This document shows, one piece after another, positions 28,420 to 38,241 of a DNA stretch of 64,000 nucleotides. Location: assembly GCA_016791475.1 (NCBI GenBank), contig JAEUWI010000014.1, positions 62,001-126,000 of the forward strand, in the 5' to 3' direction. Under the pieces are notes generated by a model. That model was not told the origin of the DNA, ran no database searches, and saw only the letters and a list, made by a program, of their open reading frames with translations. Origin of the DNA: Candidatus Hydrogenedentota bacterium (lineage in GTDB: Bacteria; Hydrogenedentota; Hydrogenedentia; Hydrogenedentales; JAEUWI01). A program made the translations under genes and the position numbers. Each line of letters starts with the position of its first letter. Positions within the stretch are counted from its first letter, which is position 1.

Positions 28420-29646
28420 ATGGAAGCAGTGATGCGGCGGGTCGAACTCCTCCTCGATCAAAGGCGTTTTGCCGAGGCGCGGGCCATGATCATGCAGGGT
28501 CTGGCCCAGGATCCGGACCAGCCCTATTTCAATGCCTTTCTCGCTTATTGTCTGCGCATGGAAGATCGCGACAAGGAAGCCCTTGAACCGGCACGCCGCG
28601 CGGCCAGCAGTGCCCCCGAATGGCCTTTCGTCCACTATGTGCTGGCGTTGGTCCATGAAGGTCTCGGACAGCCGAAGTTGGCCCTGGAGTGCATCGGCCG
28701 GGCGATCCAGCTTGACCCCATGAACCCAAGCCATCATGGACTCCAGGCGACCATCCTCTTTCAGACCCGGAAGTGGCACGAGGCCATTGCCGCGTGTGAG
28801 CTGGGCCTGGCCATCGACCCGGAGCACGCCCAGTGCCGGGGTATTCTGACCGCCGCAAAAAACCAGCTCGGCCAGCACGAGGACGTGGAGCACCTGGTCA
28901 GCGAATCGCTGCGACTCAACCCCGAGAACGCCTTCGCCTTTGCGAACAAGGGGTGGAGCTGTCTGCGACAGGGCGAACCGAAGGAAGCCATTCGCCACTT
29001 CAAGGAGGCCCTCCGGCTGGAGCCGGAACTGGAATGGGCGCGCCAGGGCGCCCTCGAATCCCTCAAGGCGCGCAACTTCGCCTACCGATGGCTCCTCGCC
29101 TTCTTCTTCAAGATGGGCAGCCTCCCCCAGGCCGCCCAGACCGGCATCATCATCGGACTCTTCGTGCTGTACCGCCTGGTGCGGGCCGTGGGCGAAAGCA
29201 ACCCCGGCCTCCAGCCCTATGTGACGCCCCTGGTCATTGCCTATCTGCTCTTCTGCTACGCCACCTGGGTCGGGGCGAGCCTGGCCAATTGCTTTCTACT
29301 CTTCCATCCCTTCGGACGCCTCGCCATGACGCAGGGAGAAAAGCGGAACGCCATCGTGCTTGCCGGGGTACTTATAACCGGACTCGCCTGCGTGAACATT
29401 GGCCTCTTTCGAGACCATTTTGAGTCCCTGGCGCTGGGCGGATTGCTGGTCATGATTACCTTGCCCCTGGTGGGCACGCAGAATGCCGGCACGCCCAAAG
29501 GACGCAACATCGGCCTGTTCATGACCGGCGCCATCCTCATCTTTGGCCTGCTGGGCATCTTCGTGGCGCCGCACCTCACGGCCGTCGCCCTGATTCTGTG
29601 GATCGCATATATCTGGGGCATCGGCCACTACGTTACGCGAAACTGA
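28420..29646 (+). CDS. TPR-repeat inner-membrane protein
   Basis: 408 residues. The first 225 carry about six TPR units, for example KLALECIGRAIQLDPMNPSH and EAIRHFKEALRLEPELEWA. The remainder contains four or five hydrophobic helices (around 240-260, 270-290, 310-330, 335-355 and 370-400). The TPR half should be cytoplasmic. It follows the TPR-AAA ATPase by 46 bp with no terminator, so they probably form an operon. Function unknown. Confidence 0.82.
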   Translation: MEAVMRRVELLLDQRRFAEARAMIMQGLAQDPDQPYFNAFLAYCLRMEDRDKEALEPARRAASSAPEWPFVHYVLALVHEGLGQPKLALECIGRAIQLDPMNPSHHGLQATILFQTRKWHEAIAACELGLAIDPEHAQCRGILTAAKNQLGQHEDVEHLVSESLRLNPENAFAFANKGWSCLRQGEPKEAIRHFKEALRLEPELEWARQGALESLKARNFAYRWLLAFFFKMGSLPQAAQTGIIIGLFVLYRLVRAVGESNPGLQPYVTPLVIAYLLFCYATWVGASLANCFLLFHPFGRLAMTQGEKRNAIVLAGVLITGLACVNIGLFRDHFESLALGGLLVMITLPLVGTQNAGTPKGRNIGLFMTGAILIFGLLGIFVAPHLTAVALILWIAYIWGIGHYVTRN

Positions 29647-29656
29647 AATCGCCGCA

Positions 29657-31264
29657 TCAGGAATCGAAGGGCAGATTGTCCAGCGGTATCTCCGGATTCT
29701 TGTCCGTGAAATAGCGCAGCCCCCAGGCGTTTTCAAAGAGCAGCACGGCGCGGTCATGACCATCCAGCGCCCGCTTCACGCCCGGCGGAATCGCCACCTT
29801 GTCCAGATCGATGCCGGGCTTTACCCAGCGGGTCTGCGTCCAGGGCGCGCTCTGCAGGCGTGTTTCAGCACCGTACTCGCTCTGCAACCGGTACTGCACA
29901 ATTTCAAACTGAAGCGGGCCCGCCGCCGCAAGCAGAGGCGCCATCCGCAGGGAGTCGTGAATACGATACTCCTGCATCACACCTTCGAGCAGAAGCTGGC
30001 TTAACCCCGTGCGGAAACGCTTGGCCTGGGCGGGCTGGGTGTTCTCGATATAGGCGAAGCACTCGGGCGCGAAGTAGGGAATCTCGTCGTAGACCAGAGC
30101 GTTCTCTTCCGTCAGCGTATCGCCGATCGCAAAGAGGTCATTGCCAACGATCCCCACCACGTCCCCCGCATAGGCCTCGTCCACCGTCTCCCGCTCCGCA
30201 CCGAAAATCTTGCTCGCATTGCCCAGGCGCACTTTCCGGCCGGTGCGGGCGTGGGTCACGGTCATGTTCCGCTCAAACTTGCCGGACACAATACGGATAA
30301 AGGCGATACGGTCCCGATGGTTCGGGTCCATGTTCGCCTGAATTTTGAAAACGAAACCGGAGAAAGCACCATGGGTCGGCGGCACCTCGCGGCCCGACAC
30401 CGTCGTCCGTGGGGCGGGCGGCGATGAGTGCTTGAGGAAGCCGTCGAGAAGCAACTGCACGCCAAAGTTGTTCAGCGCGCTGCCGAAGTAAACCGGGGTC
30501 GTGCGGCCCGCAAGCACGTCGTCATCGTTAAATTCCGTGCCGGCCAGTTCCAGCGTTTCCACTTCCTCGCAGACGGTCGCATAAGTCCTGGCGTCGAGTT
30601 GCTCGCGAATGAAGGGGTCGTCCAAACCACCGGTATGTACCGGAGCGCGGTGTGCGCCGCCCGTGGTGCGCTCGAAAATGTGCGCGGTCTGGGTCTGGCG
30701 GTCCCATACCCCCCTGAAAACCGGTCCCGTTCCCAGCGGCCAGTTGACCGGATAGGTCGCAATCCCGAGCGTCTTCTCGATCTGGTCGAGCAACTCGAAA
30801 GGCTCGCGCGTCGGGCGATCAAGCTTGTTGATGAAGGTGAAGATGGGCACCCCCCGGTGTTTGCATACCTCGAAGAGTTTCAAGGTCTGCGCCTCGATGC
30901 CTTTACCCGCATCGATCACCATGATGGCGGCATCCACCGCCGTAAGCACGCGATAGGTGTCTTCCGAAAAGTCCTGGTGGCCCGGTGTGTCCAGCAGGTT
31001 GACCTTATAGCCTTCATAATCAAACTGAAGCACGGTCGAGCTGATGGAAATACCGCGCTTGCGCTCCAGCTCAAGCCAGTCGGAGGTCGAAGCGCGCTGG
31101 TTCTTTCGCGCCGTTACCGAACCCGCCAAATGGACCGCGCCACCATAGAGCAGAAACTTTTCCGTGATGGTCGTCTTGCCCGCGTCCGGGTGGGACACAA
31201 TCGCAAAGGTCCGCCGCCGAAGTACTTCGTGGGACAGTGGGCTGGCGGTAGTTGCGGTTTCCAT
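29657..31264 (-). CDS. prfC: Peptide chain release factor 3
   Basis: 535 residues, the standard RF3 length. GTPase motifs are SHPDAGKTTITE (G1), RGISISSTV (G2), DTPGHQDFSEDTY (G3) and FINKLDRPTR (G4). The RF3-specific continuation includes NWPLGTGPVFRGVWD and GALQFEIVQYRL-like sequence (here GPLQFEIVQYRL). RF3 recycles RF1/RF2 from the ribosome after termination. It converges with the TPR membrane gene 10 bp away; GGAG lies 7 bp before the ATG. Confidence 0.97.
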   Translation of the reverse strand: METATTASPLSHEVLRRRTFAIVSHPDAGKTTITEKFLLYGGAVHLAGSVTARKNQRASTSDWLELERKRGISISSTVLQFDYEGYKVNLLDTPGHQDFSEDTYRVLTAVDAAIMVIDAGKGIEAQTLKLFEVCKHRGVPIFTFINKLDRPTREPFELLDQIEKTLGIATYPVNWPLGTGPVFRGVWDRQTQTAHIFERTTGGAHRAPVHTGGLDDPFIREQLDARTYATVCEEVETLELAGTEFNDDDVLAGRTTPVYFGSALNNFGVQLLLDGFLKHSSPPAPRTTVSGREVPPTHGAFSGFVFKIQANMDPNHRDRIAFIRIVSGKFERNMTVTHARTGRKVRLGNASKIFGAERETVDEAYAGDVVGIVGNDLFAIGDTLTEENALVYDEIPYFAPECFAYIENTQPAQAKRFRTGLSQLLLEGVMQEYRIHDSLRMAPLLAAAGPLQFEIVQYRLQSEYGAETRLQSAPWTQTRWVKPGIDLDKVAIPPGVKRALDGHDRAVLLFENAWGLRYFTDKNPEIPLDNLPFDS

Positions 31265-31507
31265 TGGGAATCTCCGGGGCGCGGGGCGCTCAGGTGGTGG
31301 GGGTTTCGGGAATAAATATTACGGTGAGTGCTTACTGTCGGAAGAGATCGCAAGCCACTAACAAAATGTTTCGGCTTTAACTGACCGACTGTGGGTGCCA
31401 CCCGCACGCGGGCCGCCTTTGGCGGTCGGTAGCTTGCGGGTGATGGGACTATGGTCGAACAACATCATCCCCACCCTCGGGTTGCCAGCTCTCTCGCGTT
31501 ACACACA

Positions 31508-34177
31508 TCATAAAGCGGACGTATAGTCCGCCGCGACACAAGCACCCGTAAACTTAGTCGCCAGCGCTCCCGCGTGTACGGGTGGCACCCGGGGTTGCTC
31601 TTCTTTAAGCAACGTGGCCTCCTTGACCGCCTGGGTCATTTCAGGCGGCAAGCCCAGCAGGGCGAGAATTTCTTTTGGTTTCGCCAGCTTCCCGGCGCCA
31701 TCCCGTGTGGTGAAGAGCAGCGTGGCGTTCGTGCCATCGTGACGCTTCACTTCGAGCGACTCTATCAGCGGACGCAGGTTCATTTCCGCGGTGGACTTGC
31801 CGCGCGGCTTCCAGCCCCGACCTTTTTTCGGCTTCTTCTGCTTCACTTTGCGCTCCACGAGGATTTCGTCGCGCGCCATCAGGTCCGCGACACGCGCCGC
31901 CAAGTCATCGGGAGCGCCGGTGGTCATGATGCTGTAGGAAAAACCTTCCACCAGACTCATAAGCGATTCGCCGCGCAGGGGCATCTCTTCCACATCAAAT
32001 ACATGAAGACCGGGCGCCACTCGCTCCTGCAGCCGGGCAAAAAGCCCGTCCACCTCGGTGTAATCCTTCAGCATGACGTCCATGTAGTCGCCCCGGCTCG
32101 CTTCGCCAACTGGACATGCCGTGGAAAACGTAACCTTGGGCTGGGCATGAAAACCCTGACTGTACGCGATGGGGGCCTTGGCCCGGCGCAGGGCGCGGAA
32201 CCAGGCGTCCTTCAACTCCAGATGGGACAGGAAGCGCGCTTCGCCGCTGCGACCGATCTTGAAGCGTACGCGCTGCACGGGATCGGGCTGCTCCGGCATG
32301 GCTGGCGTGTAGCCCTCCCACGTCTCCTCCTCCATCTTGTGGCCCGCCTTCTGTTTCTTCAGCATAGTCTGGCACAACTCGCGCTCGCGATAGATCACGC
32401 CGCAGAGGTGGCACTTGCCGGCGCGACAGTCCTGGGCATATTTCAGGTCCATCGCCCGCTGCCAATCCTTCTGGAACCACGCCTTCGGAATGAGAATGTC
32501 GATATGGTCCCAGGGAAGACGCTCGTTCACATCGCGCTCGCGAAACTGGCCCGCCACATCGTAGTTCACGTCCTCGATGGCCTTCTGCCACGCGCCAAAA
32601 TTCACATGCTCTTCCCACGTCTCCAGGCGCGCGCCATTTTTCCAGGCCGCCTCGATGAGATCGGCGCCGCGCCGATCCGCACGGGTCAACAGCCCCTCAA
32701 TAAAGGATGTGGTGGCCTCGTGGCGACCAAACTTGATGTCGCTCTGGCCGCGAAACTTGGCAAACAGTATGTTCTGGCGCCGATGGGTCTCTTCGATGCC
32801 GATCTGCTCGGCCCATTGAAAAGGCGTAAAGGGCTTGGGCACGAAAGTGGATACGCCGGTGCGTACGGCCGCGCGCGGATTAACCTTCTTGCCTTCCTTC
32901 ACTGTGCGAATGGCGAGATCGGCTATCGCCGCCACGTCTTCATCGCGCTCCGTGGGCAGGCCAATCATGAAATAGGTCTTCACGTGGTCCCAGCCCCGGC
33001 TGTAGGCTTCGCGCGACATGGTGAGCAATTCTTCGTCGGGAATAAACTTGTTGATTACCGCGCGCATACGGGGTGTCGCCGCTTCCGGGGCAAACGTGAG
33101 ACCGCTGCGGCGCACCCCCGCCACCATGTCGGACAACTCGACCGCATAGGAATCGAGGCGCAAGGACGGCAACGAAACGGAGACGTTGTCCTTGTGCCCG
33201 CGGTCCGCCGCCATCTTCACCAGCGTGCGCGGCATGGAAAAGTCGCAGGTGGACAGGGAAATGAGCGACACGGCATCGAAACCTGTGTTGTCCAAGGTGC
33301 GCTCCATGAGCTGATCGATGTTTTCAATGGACCGCTCGCGAACGGGACGGGTCACCATGCCCGCCTGGCAGAAACGACAGCCCTGGGTGCAGCCCCGAAG
33401 TACTTCAAGGCCCGCGCCGTCGTGCACCAGTGCCGCATTGGGCACGATGTAGTTCGTGGGAAAACTTGCCCCGTCCAAATCACGCACAAGTCGCTTCACA
33501 ACCTTCGGCGCGTCTTCCTTCGGCAGGATCTGGCCGTCGGGCATGACCTCGAAAGGATAGAGCTCTGGAACGTAAACGCCTTCGATTGTTGCCATCGCGG
33601 CGAGCTTTTCCGCGCGCGTGGCCCCTTTCAAGGCGCGCATCGTCCCGGCGATCTCCATCATCACGTCTTCGCCATCGCCGATGACGAAGAAATCGATAAA
33701 GGGCGCAATGGGCTCGGGGTTAAATACCGCCGGGCCGCCCGCAAAGATCAGGGGCATGGAATCGTCGCGATGCTCGCTGCGGATTGGCAAGCCGGCCAGA
33801 TCGATGGCATTCACAATATTGGTGAAGGTCAGTTCGGACTGCAGCGTGAAGCCGATCATGTCCGCTTTCGTAAGCGGCTCCTTGGATTCGAGCATAAAAA
33901 GCGGAATCCCGCGTTCGCGCAGAATCGCTTCCATGTCGATGCCCGGCGTGTAGCCGCGCTCCGCCCAGACCCAGTCCAGGTTGTTCATTTGCGCGTAGAG
34001 GATGTGCAGCCCCAGATTGCCCAGGCCCAACTCATAGAGATCGGGGAAAAAGAAGCAAATCCGCAGTTCAACCCCGGACGGATCCTTGTGGGTGCTGTTA
34101 AGCTCATTGCCCAGGTACCGGGAAGGCTTTTCAACCCGGGATAGGATTTCATTGTTGAGCACGTCGCGGAAATTCAT
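31508..34177 (-). CDS. B12-binding-type radical SAM protein fused to a DUF2344 domain (TIGR03960-TIGR03936)
   Basis: 889 residues. The N-terminal 180 residues resemble a cobalamin-binding-type fold (ELGLGNLGLHILYAQMN). The radical-SAM barrel follows with the cluster motif CTQGCRFCQAG around residue 260. The C-terminal 220 residues match the DUF2344/TIGR03936 family (RVRFKIGRSGEARFLSHLEL). A short CRAGKCHLCGV motif lies at the junction and could bind a metal. The fused form is a recognised pair of families in many bacteria, often near rng or ribosomal protein genes, with no firmly established reaction. I place the start at ATG 34177 and reject an upstream TTG. Confidence 0.9.
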   Translation of the reverse strand: MNFRDVLNNEILSRVEKPSRYLGNELNSTHKDPSGVELRICFFFPDLYELGLGNLGLHILYAQMNNLDWVWAERGYTPGIDMEAILRERGIPLFMLESKEPLTKADMIGFTLQSELTFTNIVNAIDLAGLPIRSEHRDDSMPLIFAGGPAVFNPEPIAPFIDFFVIGDGEDVMMEIAGTMRALKGATRAEKLAAMATIEGVYVPELYPFEVMPDGQILPKEDAPKVVKRLVRDLDGASFPTNYIVPNAALVHDGAGLEVLRGCTQGCRFCQAGMVTRPVRERSIENIDQLMERTLDNTGFDAVSLISLSTCDFSMPRTLVKMAADRGHKDNVSVSLPSLRLDSYAVELSDMVAGVRRSGLTFAPEAATPRMRAVINKFIPDEELLTMSREAYSRGWDHVKTYFMIGLPTERDEDVAAIADLAIRTVKEGKKVNPRAAVRTGVSTFVPKPFTPFQWAEQIGIEETHRRQNILFAKFRGQSDIKFGRHEATTSFIEGLLTRADRRGADLIEAAWKNGARLETWEEHVNFGAWQKAIEDVNYDVAGQFRERDVNERLPWDHIDILIPKAWFQKDWQRAMDLKYAQDCRAGKCHLCGVIYRERELCQTMLKKQKAGHKMEEETWEGYTPAMPEQPDPVQRVRFKIGRSGEARFLSHLELKDAWFRALRRAKAPIAYSQGFHAQPKVTFSTACPVGEASRGDYMDVMLKDYTEVDGLFARLQERVAPGLHVFDVEEMPLRGESLMSLVEGFSYSIMTTGAPDDLAARVADLMARDEILVERKVKQKKPKKGRGWKPRGKSTAEMNLRPLIESLEVKRHDGTNATLLFTTRDGAGKLAKPKEILALLGLPPEMTQAVKEATLLKEEQPRVPPVHAGALATKFTGACVAADYTSAL

Positions 34178-34345
34178 GGAATAGGAACCAATCTCATTGG
34201 GAAGGAAGCGGGAAATATGCTCCAGAAGCGAAAACAACGGAGCATGGACACACGATTCCGTTGCGATCCCCAATTATACCGCCCACGCCCCGAAATTGCC
34301 ACTTTTCGCCCTGAATTATCCCACAAGCTGCTGAGATCTATGCCC

Positions 34346-34558
34346 TTAGAAACTAGAGCCTTCGCTCTGCCACAACAGCGTCTCCTGGGCGTCATACAGC
34401 AATGCCCGGCTACGGCCCGCCTCTTCGGCAGCTTCCTGCACCTGGATGATCAACTCTTCCTGATACCACTCCCGGAGCGGCTTCACCGGCTGATGCCACA
34501 TCTGGCTCTGGTTTTCGTCCATGACGTGAATATGGAGGGAATAACCTTTTGATCTCAT
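34346..34558 (-). CDS. Small hypothetical protein
   Basis: 70 residues beginning MRSKGYSLHIHVMDENQ with AAGGGG about 9 bp upstream. Composition is ordinary and mixed charge, with a central amphipathic helix (ELIIQVQEAAEEAGRSRALL), unlike the Arg/Pro-rich junk frames nearby. I do not recognise the family. It precedes the radical-SAM gene on the same strand by about 170 bp. Confidence 0.55.
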   Translation of the reverse strand: MRSKGYSLHIHVMDENQSQMWHQPVKPLREWYQEELIIQVQEAAEEAGRSRALLYDAQETLLWQSEGSSF

Positions 34559-34853
34559 CGCATCTGTCCCCTTGTTATTTGGCACCCGACGCCACGCCGA
34601 AAATGGGAGCGCGGGCCAGGCGGGCGTGTGTGGCCTTCGGGTCCTGGTTTACTCTCTCGCGCCAGGCGGATTTGAAGCACCACAAACCTGCTCTATAACT
34701 GACGCCTCACGAAAAGCATCATAGCAGGACTCACCGGGGAATTCGAGATCTTTTTTCGGAAAAACCCAAATAAATCAGGGAAATTCCGACAAAAATCTGC
34801 CACTTGAAGTCCCGGGCCGCAGGCAAACGGGGGACGCTGGTGAAACGAATCGA

Positions 34854-35513
34854 TTAATCCGAAGGGTTCGTGGTGGACTTGCGAATGCTGAGCTGCTTGC
34901 GGATGTCCGATTGTATTTCTTCCGGAGTCAGACTGCCATCCGTCTTGATCACAAGTTCCTTGCGCCGGAATAGATCAAGCAGGGGCGCGGTCTTCTCGTG
35001 ATAGTCGGCAATCCGCTTGCGAACCGCCGCTTCGTTGTCGTCCTCCCGGGTGAGAAGCTTGCCTTTGCACACGTCACACTGGTCGGCAACGCGCGGGCGG
35101 TGCTGGATCAGGTTGTAGTCCAGCCCGCATTCGCTGCACAGGCGGCGCGACAATACGCGCTCCATGACGATGTCGTCGGAGACGTCGATGTGAATCACGG
35201 CGTCGATATCGTAGCTTTCGAGAAAGAACTCCGCCTGCTTGCGGCTGCGCGGAAAACCATCCAGAATGAAGCCATAGTTCCAGTCATGCTCCTGAAGGCG
35301 CTGGCGAACCACGTCCTCCACGACCTCGTCGGAAACGAGGTTGCCCTCTTTAATCAGGCGACGCACTTTGGCGGCAAGTTTGGTGTGATTCTGGATGTTC
35401 CAGCGGAAAATGTCGCCCACGCTGATGTGTACGAGATCGTAATCCCGCGCCAGCATGATTGCCTGGGTCCCCTTGCCGCACCCCTGTACCCCCATGATGA
35501 CATACTTGTGCAT
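34854..35513 (-). CDS. adk: Adenylate kinase family protein
   Basis: 219 residues from ATG 35513. The P-loop reads MGVQGCGKGTQA, a slight variant of the usual GPPGAGKGTQA. ILDGFPRSRKQAEFFL is the adenylate-kinase signature, and the lid has four zinc-ligand cysteines (CSECG...CDVC). It interconverts ATP plus AMP with 2 ADP in the cytoplasm. Length and zinc lid fit long bacterial Adk. The altered P-loop means a broader nucleotide-kinase role cannot be excluded. Confidence 0.85.
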   Translation of the reverse strand: MHKYVIMGVQGCGKGTQAIMLARDYDLVHISVGDIFRWNIQNHTKLAAKVRRLIKEGNLVSDEVVEDVVRQRLQEHDWNYGFILDGFPRSRKQAEFFLESYDIDAVIHIDVSDDIVMERVLSRRLCSECGLDYNLIQHRPRVADQCDVCKGKLLTREDDNEAAVRKRIADYHEKTAPLLDLFRRKELVIKTDGSLTPEEIQSDIRKQLSIRKSTTNPSD

Positions 35514-35787
35514 GATGAATTCTTCTATCGTTCCGCCGCACGGGATGCAGCCGTTCCAATTTGCGGAAAGCGCCCGAGCCGGATTGCCCAAGAACTAGCT
35601 ATCGATGGCGAAACTCCGCGATTCCGAAGGTCAAACTATGCAATGAAGGCCCGCCGCGATGCAACTTTTTTGAGGAACGCCGCCCGAGTTAATTCGCCAC
35701 GGCGCCCGAGAATGGACATTTCGTTCCCGCGCCGCCGGACGCTTACAATACCCGCCACGCTCCACCCTTGTGCCACGCAGGAATACC

Positions 35788-36396
35788 ATGACGGACCCCG
35801 TAATTCAGTTTCAGCCCACTCTTCAGACGGGTCGGCGCACCTTGCTCAAAGTTGCAACCCTGGTCGAAGGGGGAATGCTGCTGGTCGCCCTGGGGCTGGG
35901 CTGGTTTCTGGAGGAGCCATGGTGGACGGGGGCCCGGGCGGACGGGGTGAGTCTGGCGAGCGGCGCGATTGCGGGCGCCATCATGCTGGCCGCCGCAGGG
36001 GCCTTCATGGAACTGAACCTCCCTTTCACCATCCAGATGCGCCGGGACATAGACCGGCTCTCCGGGTTGTTTCGCGATGCCACGCTCCTGGATTTCCTCT
36101 ATATTTCGGTCCTCGCCGGTGCGGGCGAGGAGGCGCTGTTTCGAGGCCTCGTCCAAACAGGAATGGCTGCGCATCTGGGCCTTCCGCTGGCGATCGCGGC
36201 TTCGGCGCTCGTCTTTGGCCTCGTGCATAATATCTCCCGCCCCTACGTCGTCTTTACCGCAGTGCTCGGTGCTTTTTTCAGTGGACTTTTCGTCTGGTCA
36301 GACAATATTGTGGTGCCTGCGACGGCCCATGGGGCCTATGACTTCATCGCCCTCTGCTATATGCGTCACGGCGCGTCGAAGAACCGTAAGGACTAG
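35788..36396 (+). CDS. CPBP family intramembrane metalloprotease
   Basis: 202 residues from ATG 35788, with CAGGAA upstream. Four to six hydrophobic helices are visible. The conserved CPBP/Abi motifs are EEALFRGLVQ, FGLVHNISR and HGAYDFIAL, giving the Glu-Glu-Arg and two histidine sites in order. CPBP proteins are Rce1-like membrane endopeptidases; bacterial ones act in bacteriocin immunity, anti-sigma release or unknown processes. First of four closely spaced plus-strand genes. Confidence 0.86.
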   Translation: MTDPVIQFQPTLQTGRRTLLKVATLVEGGMLLVALGLGWFLEEPWWTGARADGVSLASGAIAGAIMLAAAGAFMELNLPFTIQMRRDIDRLSGLFRDATLLDFLYISVLAGAGEEALFRGLVQTGMAAHLGLPLAIAASALVFGLVHNISRPYVVFTAVLGAFFSGLFVWSDNIVVPATAHGAYDFIALCYMRHGASKNRKD

Positions 36397-36402
36397 AATG
36401 TT

Positions 36403-37050
36403 ATGGACGTCCCGGAACCCGAAACCGTCGTGCTCCTCCACGGCCTCGGCAGGAGCCGCGCCTCGCTCTGGCCCCTGAGCCGGCGCCTGCGCCAGGCGGG
36501 ATTTCAGACGAGGAACTTCCCCTATTCCCCCGCCTTTCACCGCTTTGATACTCTGGTGGGCGACTTGCATGATTTCATAGTCTCAAAGGTAAGTACCCCC
36601 CGCTATCACCTCGTGGGCCATTCCCTGGGCAACATCCTCATTCGCGCGCGCTTTCGCGTGGGCTATCCCTCGGGCCTGACCCGCATCGTGATGCTGGCCC
36701 CGCCCAACCAGCTCCCCGTCCTGGCGCGCCGCCTTCAGGGCTGTCCTCCATTTCAGCTCTGGTCGGGGGAGAGTGGGCGGCTCCTGGCCTCGCCCGAGTT
36801 CTACGCGGACCTGCCGGTACCCCACGTGCCCTTCGGCGTGATCGCGGGCGACCAGGGCCAGCGGATCACCTTTGACGAGCCCAACGACGGTATCATCACC
36901 GTGGAAAGCACCCGCCTGGAAGGTATGGCGGACCACCTCGTACTCCCCGTGGCCCACACGTTCATCATGAACAGCCGCAAGGCGGCCGAAGCCACCGTAA
37001 ACTTCCTGCGCGAGGGAAACTTTACCCCGATTTCGCCGAAAGGTGAATAA
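36403..37050 (+). CDS. Alpha/beta hydrolase, lipase-like
   Basis: 215 residues. VVLLHGLGRSRASLWPL contains the oxyanion motif and HLVGHSLGN the serine nucleophile; the histidine is probably in LPVAHTFIM. Pattern and size resemble small EstA/lipase-like hydrolases, often annotated as acetyltransferase- or hydrolase-like proteins with alpha/beta fold. It starts 6 bp after the CPBP gene, which suggests an operon. Substrate unknown. Confidence 0.82.
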   Translation: MDVPEPETVVLLHGLGRSRASLWPLSRRLRQAGFQTRNFPYSPAFHRFDTLVGDLHDFIVSKVSTPRYHLVGHSLGNILIRARFRVGYPSGLTRIVMLAPPNQLPVLARRLQGCPPFQLWSGESGRLLASPEFYADLPVPHVPFGVIAGDQGQRITFDEPNDGIITVESTRLEGMADHLVLPVAHTFIMNSRKAAEATVNFLREGNFTPISPKGE

Positions 37051-37106
37051 AAGAGCGGGTGAGCGGTAGAATGGAACTGCGGTTCAACCCTTCGAAAGGA
37101 ATTTGC

Positions 37107-38204
37107 ATGTCTGTCTTTACCCGAATAGCACGGGGTTGCCACCTGGGCGTTCGCAGTCTTATTGTCGTGCTTCGCGACAAGACACTGCTGGTCTTCCCGA
37201 TGATTCCGTTTACGACGGTCATTGCTATCGCGACGATTTTCTGGTGGCTTATCGGATCCGACCTCCTCATCTGGAGCATCATCACTACGCACATGATGAA
37301 GGCTCGAAGCTTACTCATCGCCTTCTCCCTGTACCTCCTTTTTGGCGCCGTTTCGGTGTTCTTCAGCGTTGCCCTCGCCTCGTGCACACGGATTACGCTC
37401 GAAGAGCGGGATTCGAAATTCCTCGACGGATTCCGTCAGGCCATACGAAACACCCACTGGATCGTCATCTGGACGCTGATTTCCTGGACCTTCGGACCCA
37501 TCCTGAATCTTCTCGACCACCAGCGCTACACCACACTCTGGGTCCGAAAGATGCTCAAGAGCAGTTGGTCCACCGTATCCTACTTTGTAGTTCCCATTCT
37601 CGTCGTGGATCAGGTAAACGTCTTCAGTGCCTTGCGGCGCTCCGTCGAGGCGATGTCCAGGGCCTGGGGCAAGGGCGCCGTATCGCGGCTGGGACTGTAC
37701 TGGTTCTTCTTCCTGCTGAATATTCCCACCATCGCTCTTTTCGCGGCAGGCCACTACCCCGAAGGCGACTGGCCCAACAGCCTGACGCTTGTCGTTCTTC
37801 TTTACATCTACACCACCATCGTGGTCTATCAGACGGCCAATTCCGTGCTGAGTGTCGTTCTGTACAAATACGCGTCGGACGGCACCGTGGTACCTGGATT
37901 CAAAGAAGAACATCTGAAGAACGGCTTTGCGCAGCCCGTGCTCTATGTGCTCGCCACGGAGGATCCCGGCGAGGGCTACCGACCGGTGGAACCGGTGGCG
38001 ACTGAAGAACCCGCGGCAGCAGCCCCGGTCTCGGAAACGCCCGAGGCTCCCGAAGATAGTACGCCGGAGCCGTTGGAAGCACCTGAAGCAACGAGCGATA
38101 TCGCGTCGACCCCCGAGGATGCGCCCGCACCTGAACAGCCCCTTGACGCGGAATCCGCGACGGTGGAATCGCCCGAGAATACCGAGAAGAAGGCGGACGA
38201 TTGA
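37107..38204 (+). CDS. DUF6159-like polytopic membrane protein with acidic tail
   Basis: 365 residues from the ATG after AAGGAA. Four or five membrane helices are visible (around residues 28-50, 68-92, 115-140, 150-175 and 200-250). A Pro/Glu/Ala-rich acidic tail of about 80 residues closes the protein. The membrane part, beginning with RIARGCHLGVRSLIVVLRDK, resembles the uncharacterised DUF6159 group. It is 56 bp after the lipase-like gene. Function unknown. Confidence 0.75.
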   Translation: MSVFTRIARGCHLGVRSLIVVLRDKTLLVFPMIPFTTVIAIATIFWWLIGSDLLIWSIITTHMMKARSLLIAFSLYLLFGAVSVFFSVALASCTRITLEERDSKFLDGFRQAIRNTHWIVIWTLISWTFGPILNLLDHQRYTTLWVRKMLKSSWSTVSYFVVPILVVDQVNVFSALRRSVEAMSRAWGKGAVSRLGLYWFFFLLNIPTIALFAAGHYPEGDWPNSLTLVVLLYIYTTIVVYQTANSVLSVVLYKYASDGTVVPGFKEEHLKNGFAQPVLYVLATEDPGEGYRPVEPVATEEPAAAAPVSETPEAPEDSTPEPLEAPEATSDIASTPEDAPAPEQPLDAESATVESPENTEKKADD

Positions 38205-38241
38205 GTCTCGGGACAGCGCGCGGCGGTAGGGAGGCTATGGC

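Noticed and set aside
31395-31450. CCGCC-TTT-GGCGG hairpin upstream of the radical-SAM stop as a terminator
   Set aside because: No T-tract on either strand and it does not follow a gene end closely.
31574-34144. 856-residue plus-strand open frame opposite the radical-SAM gene
   Set aside because: Shadow frame of the minus-strand gene, which carries a clear radical-SAM cluster motif; no RBS or domain in the shadow.
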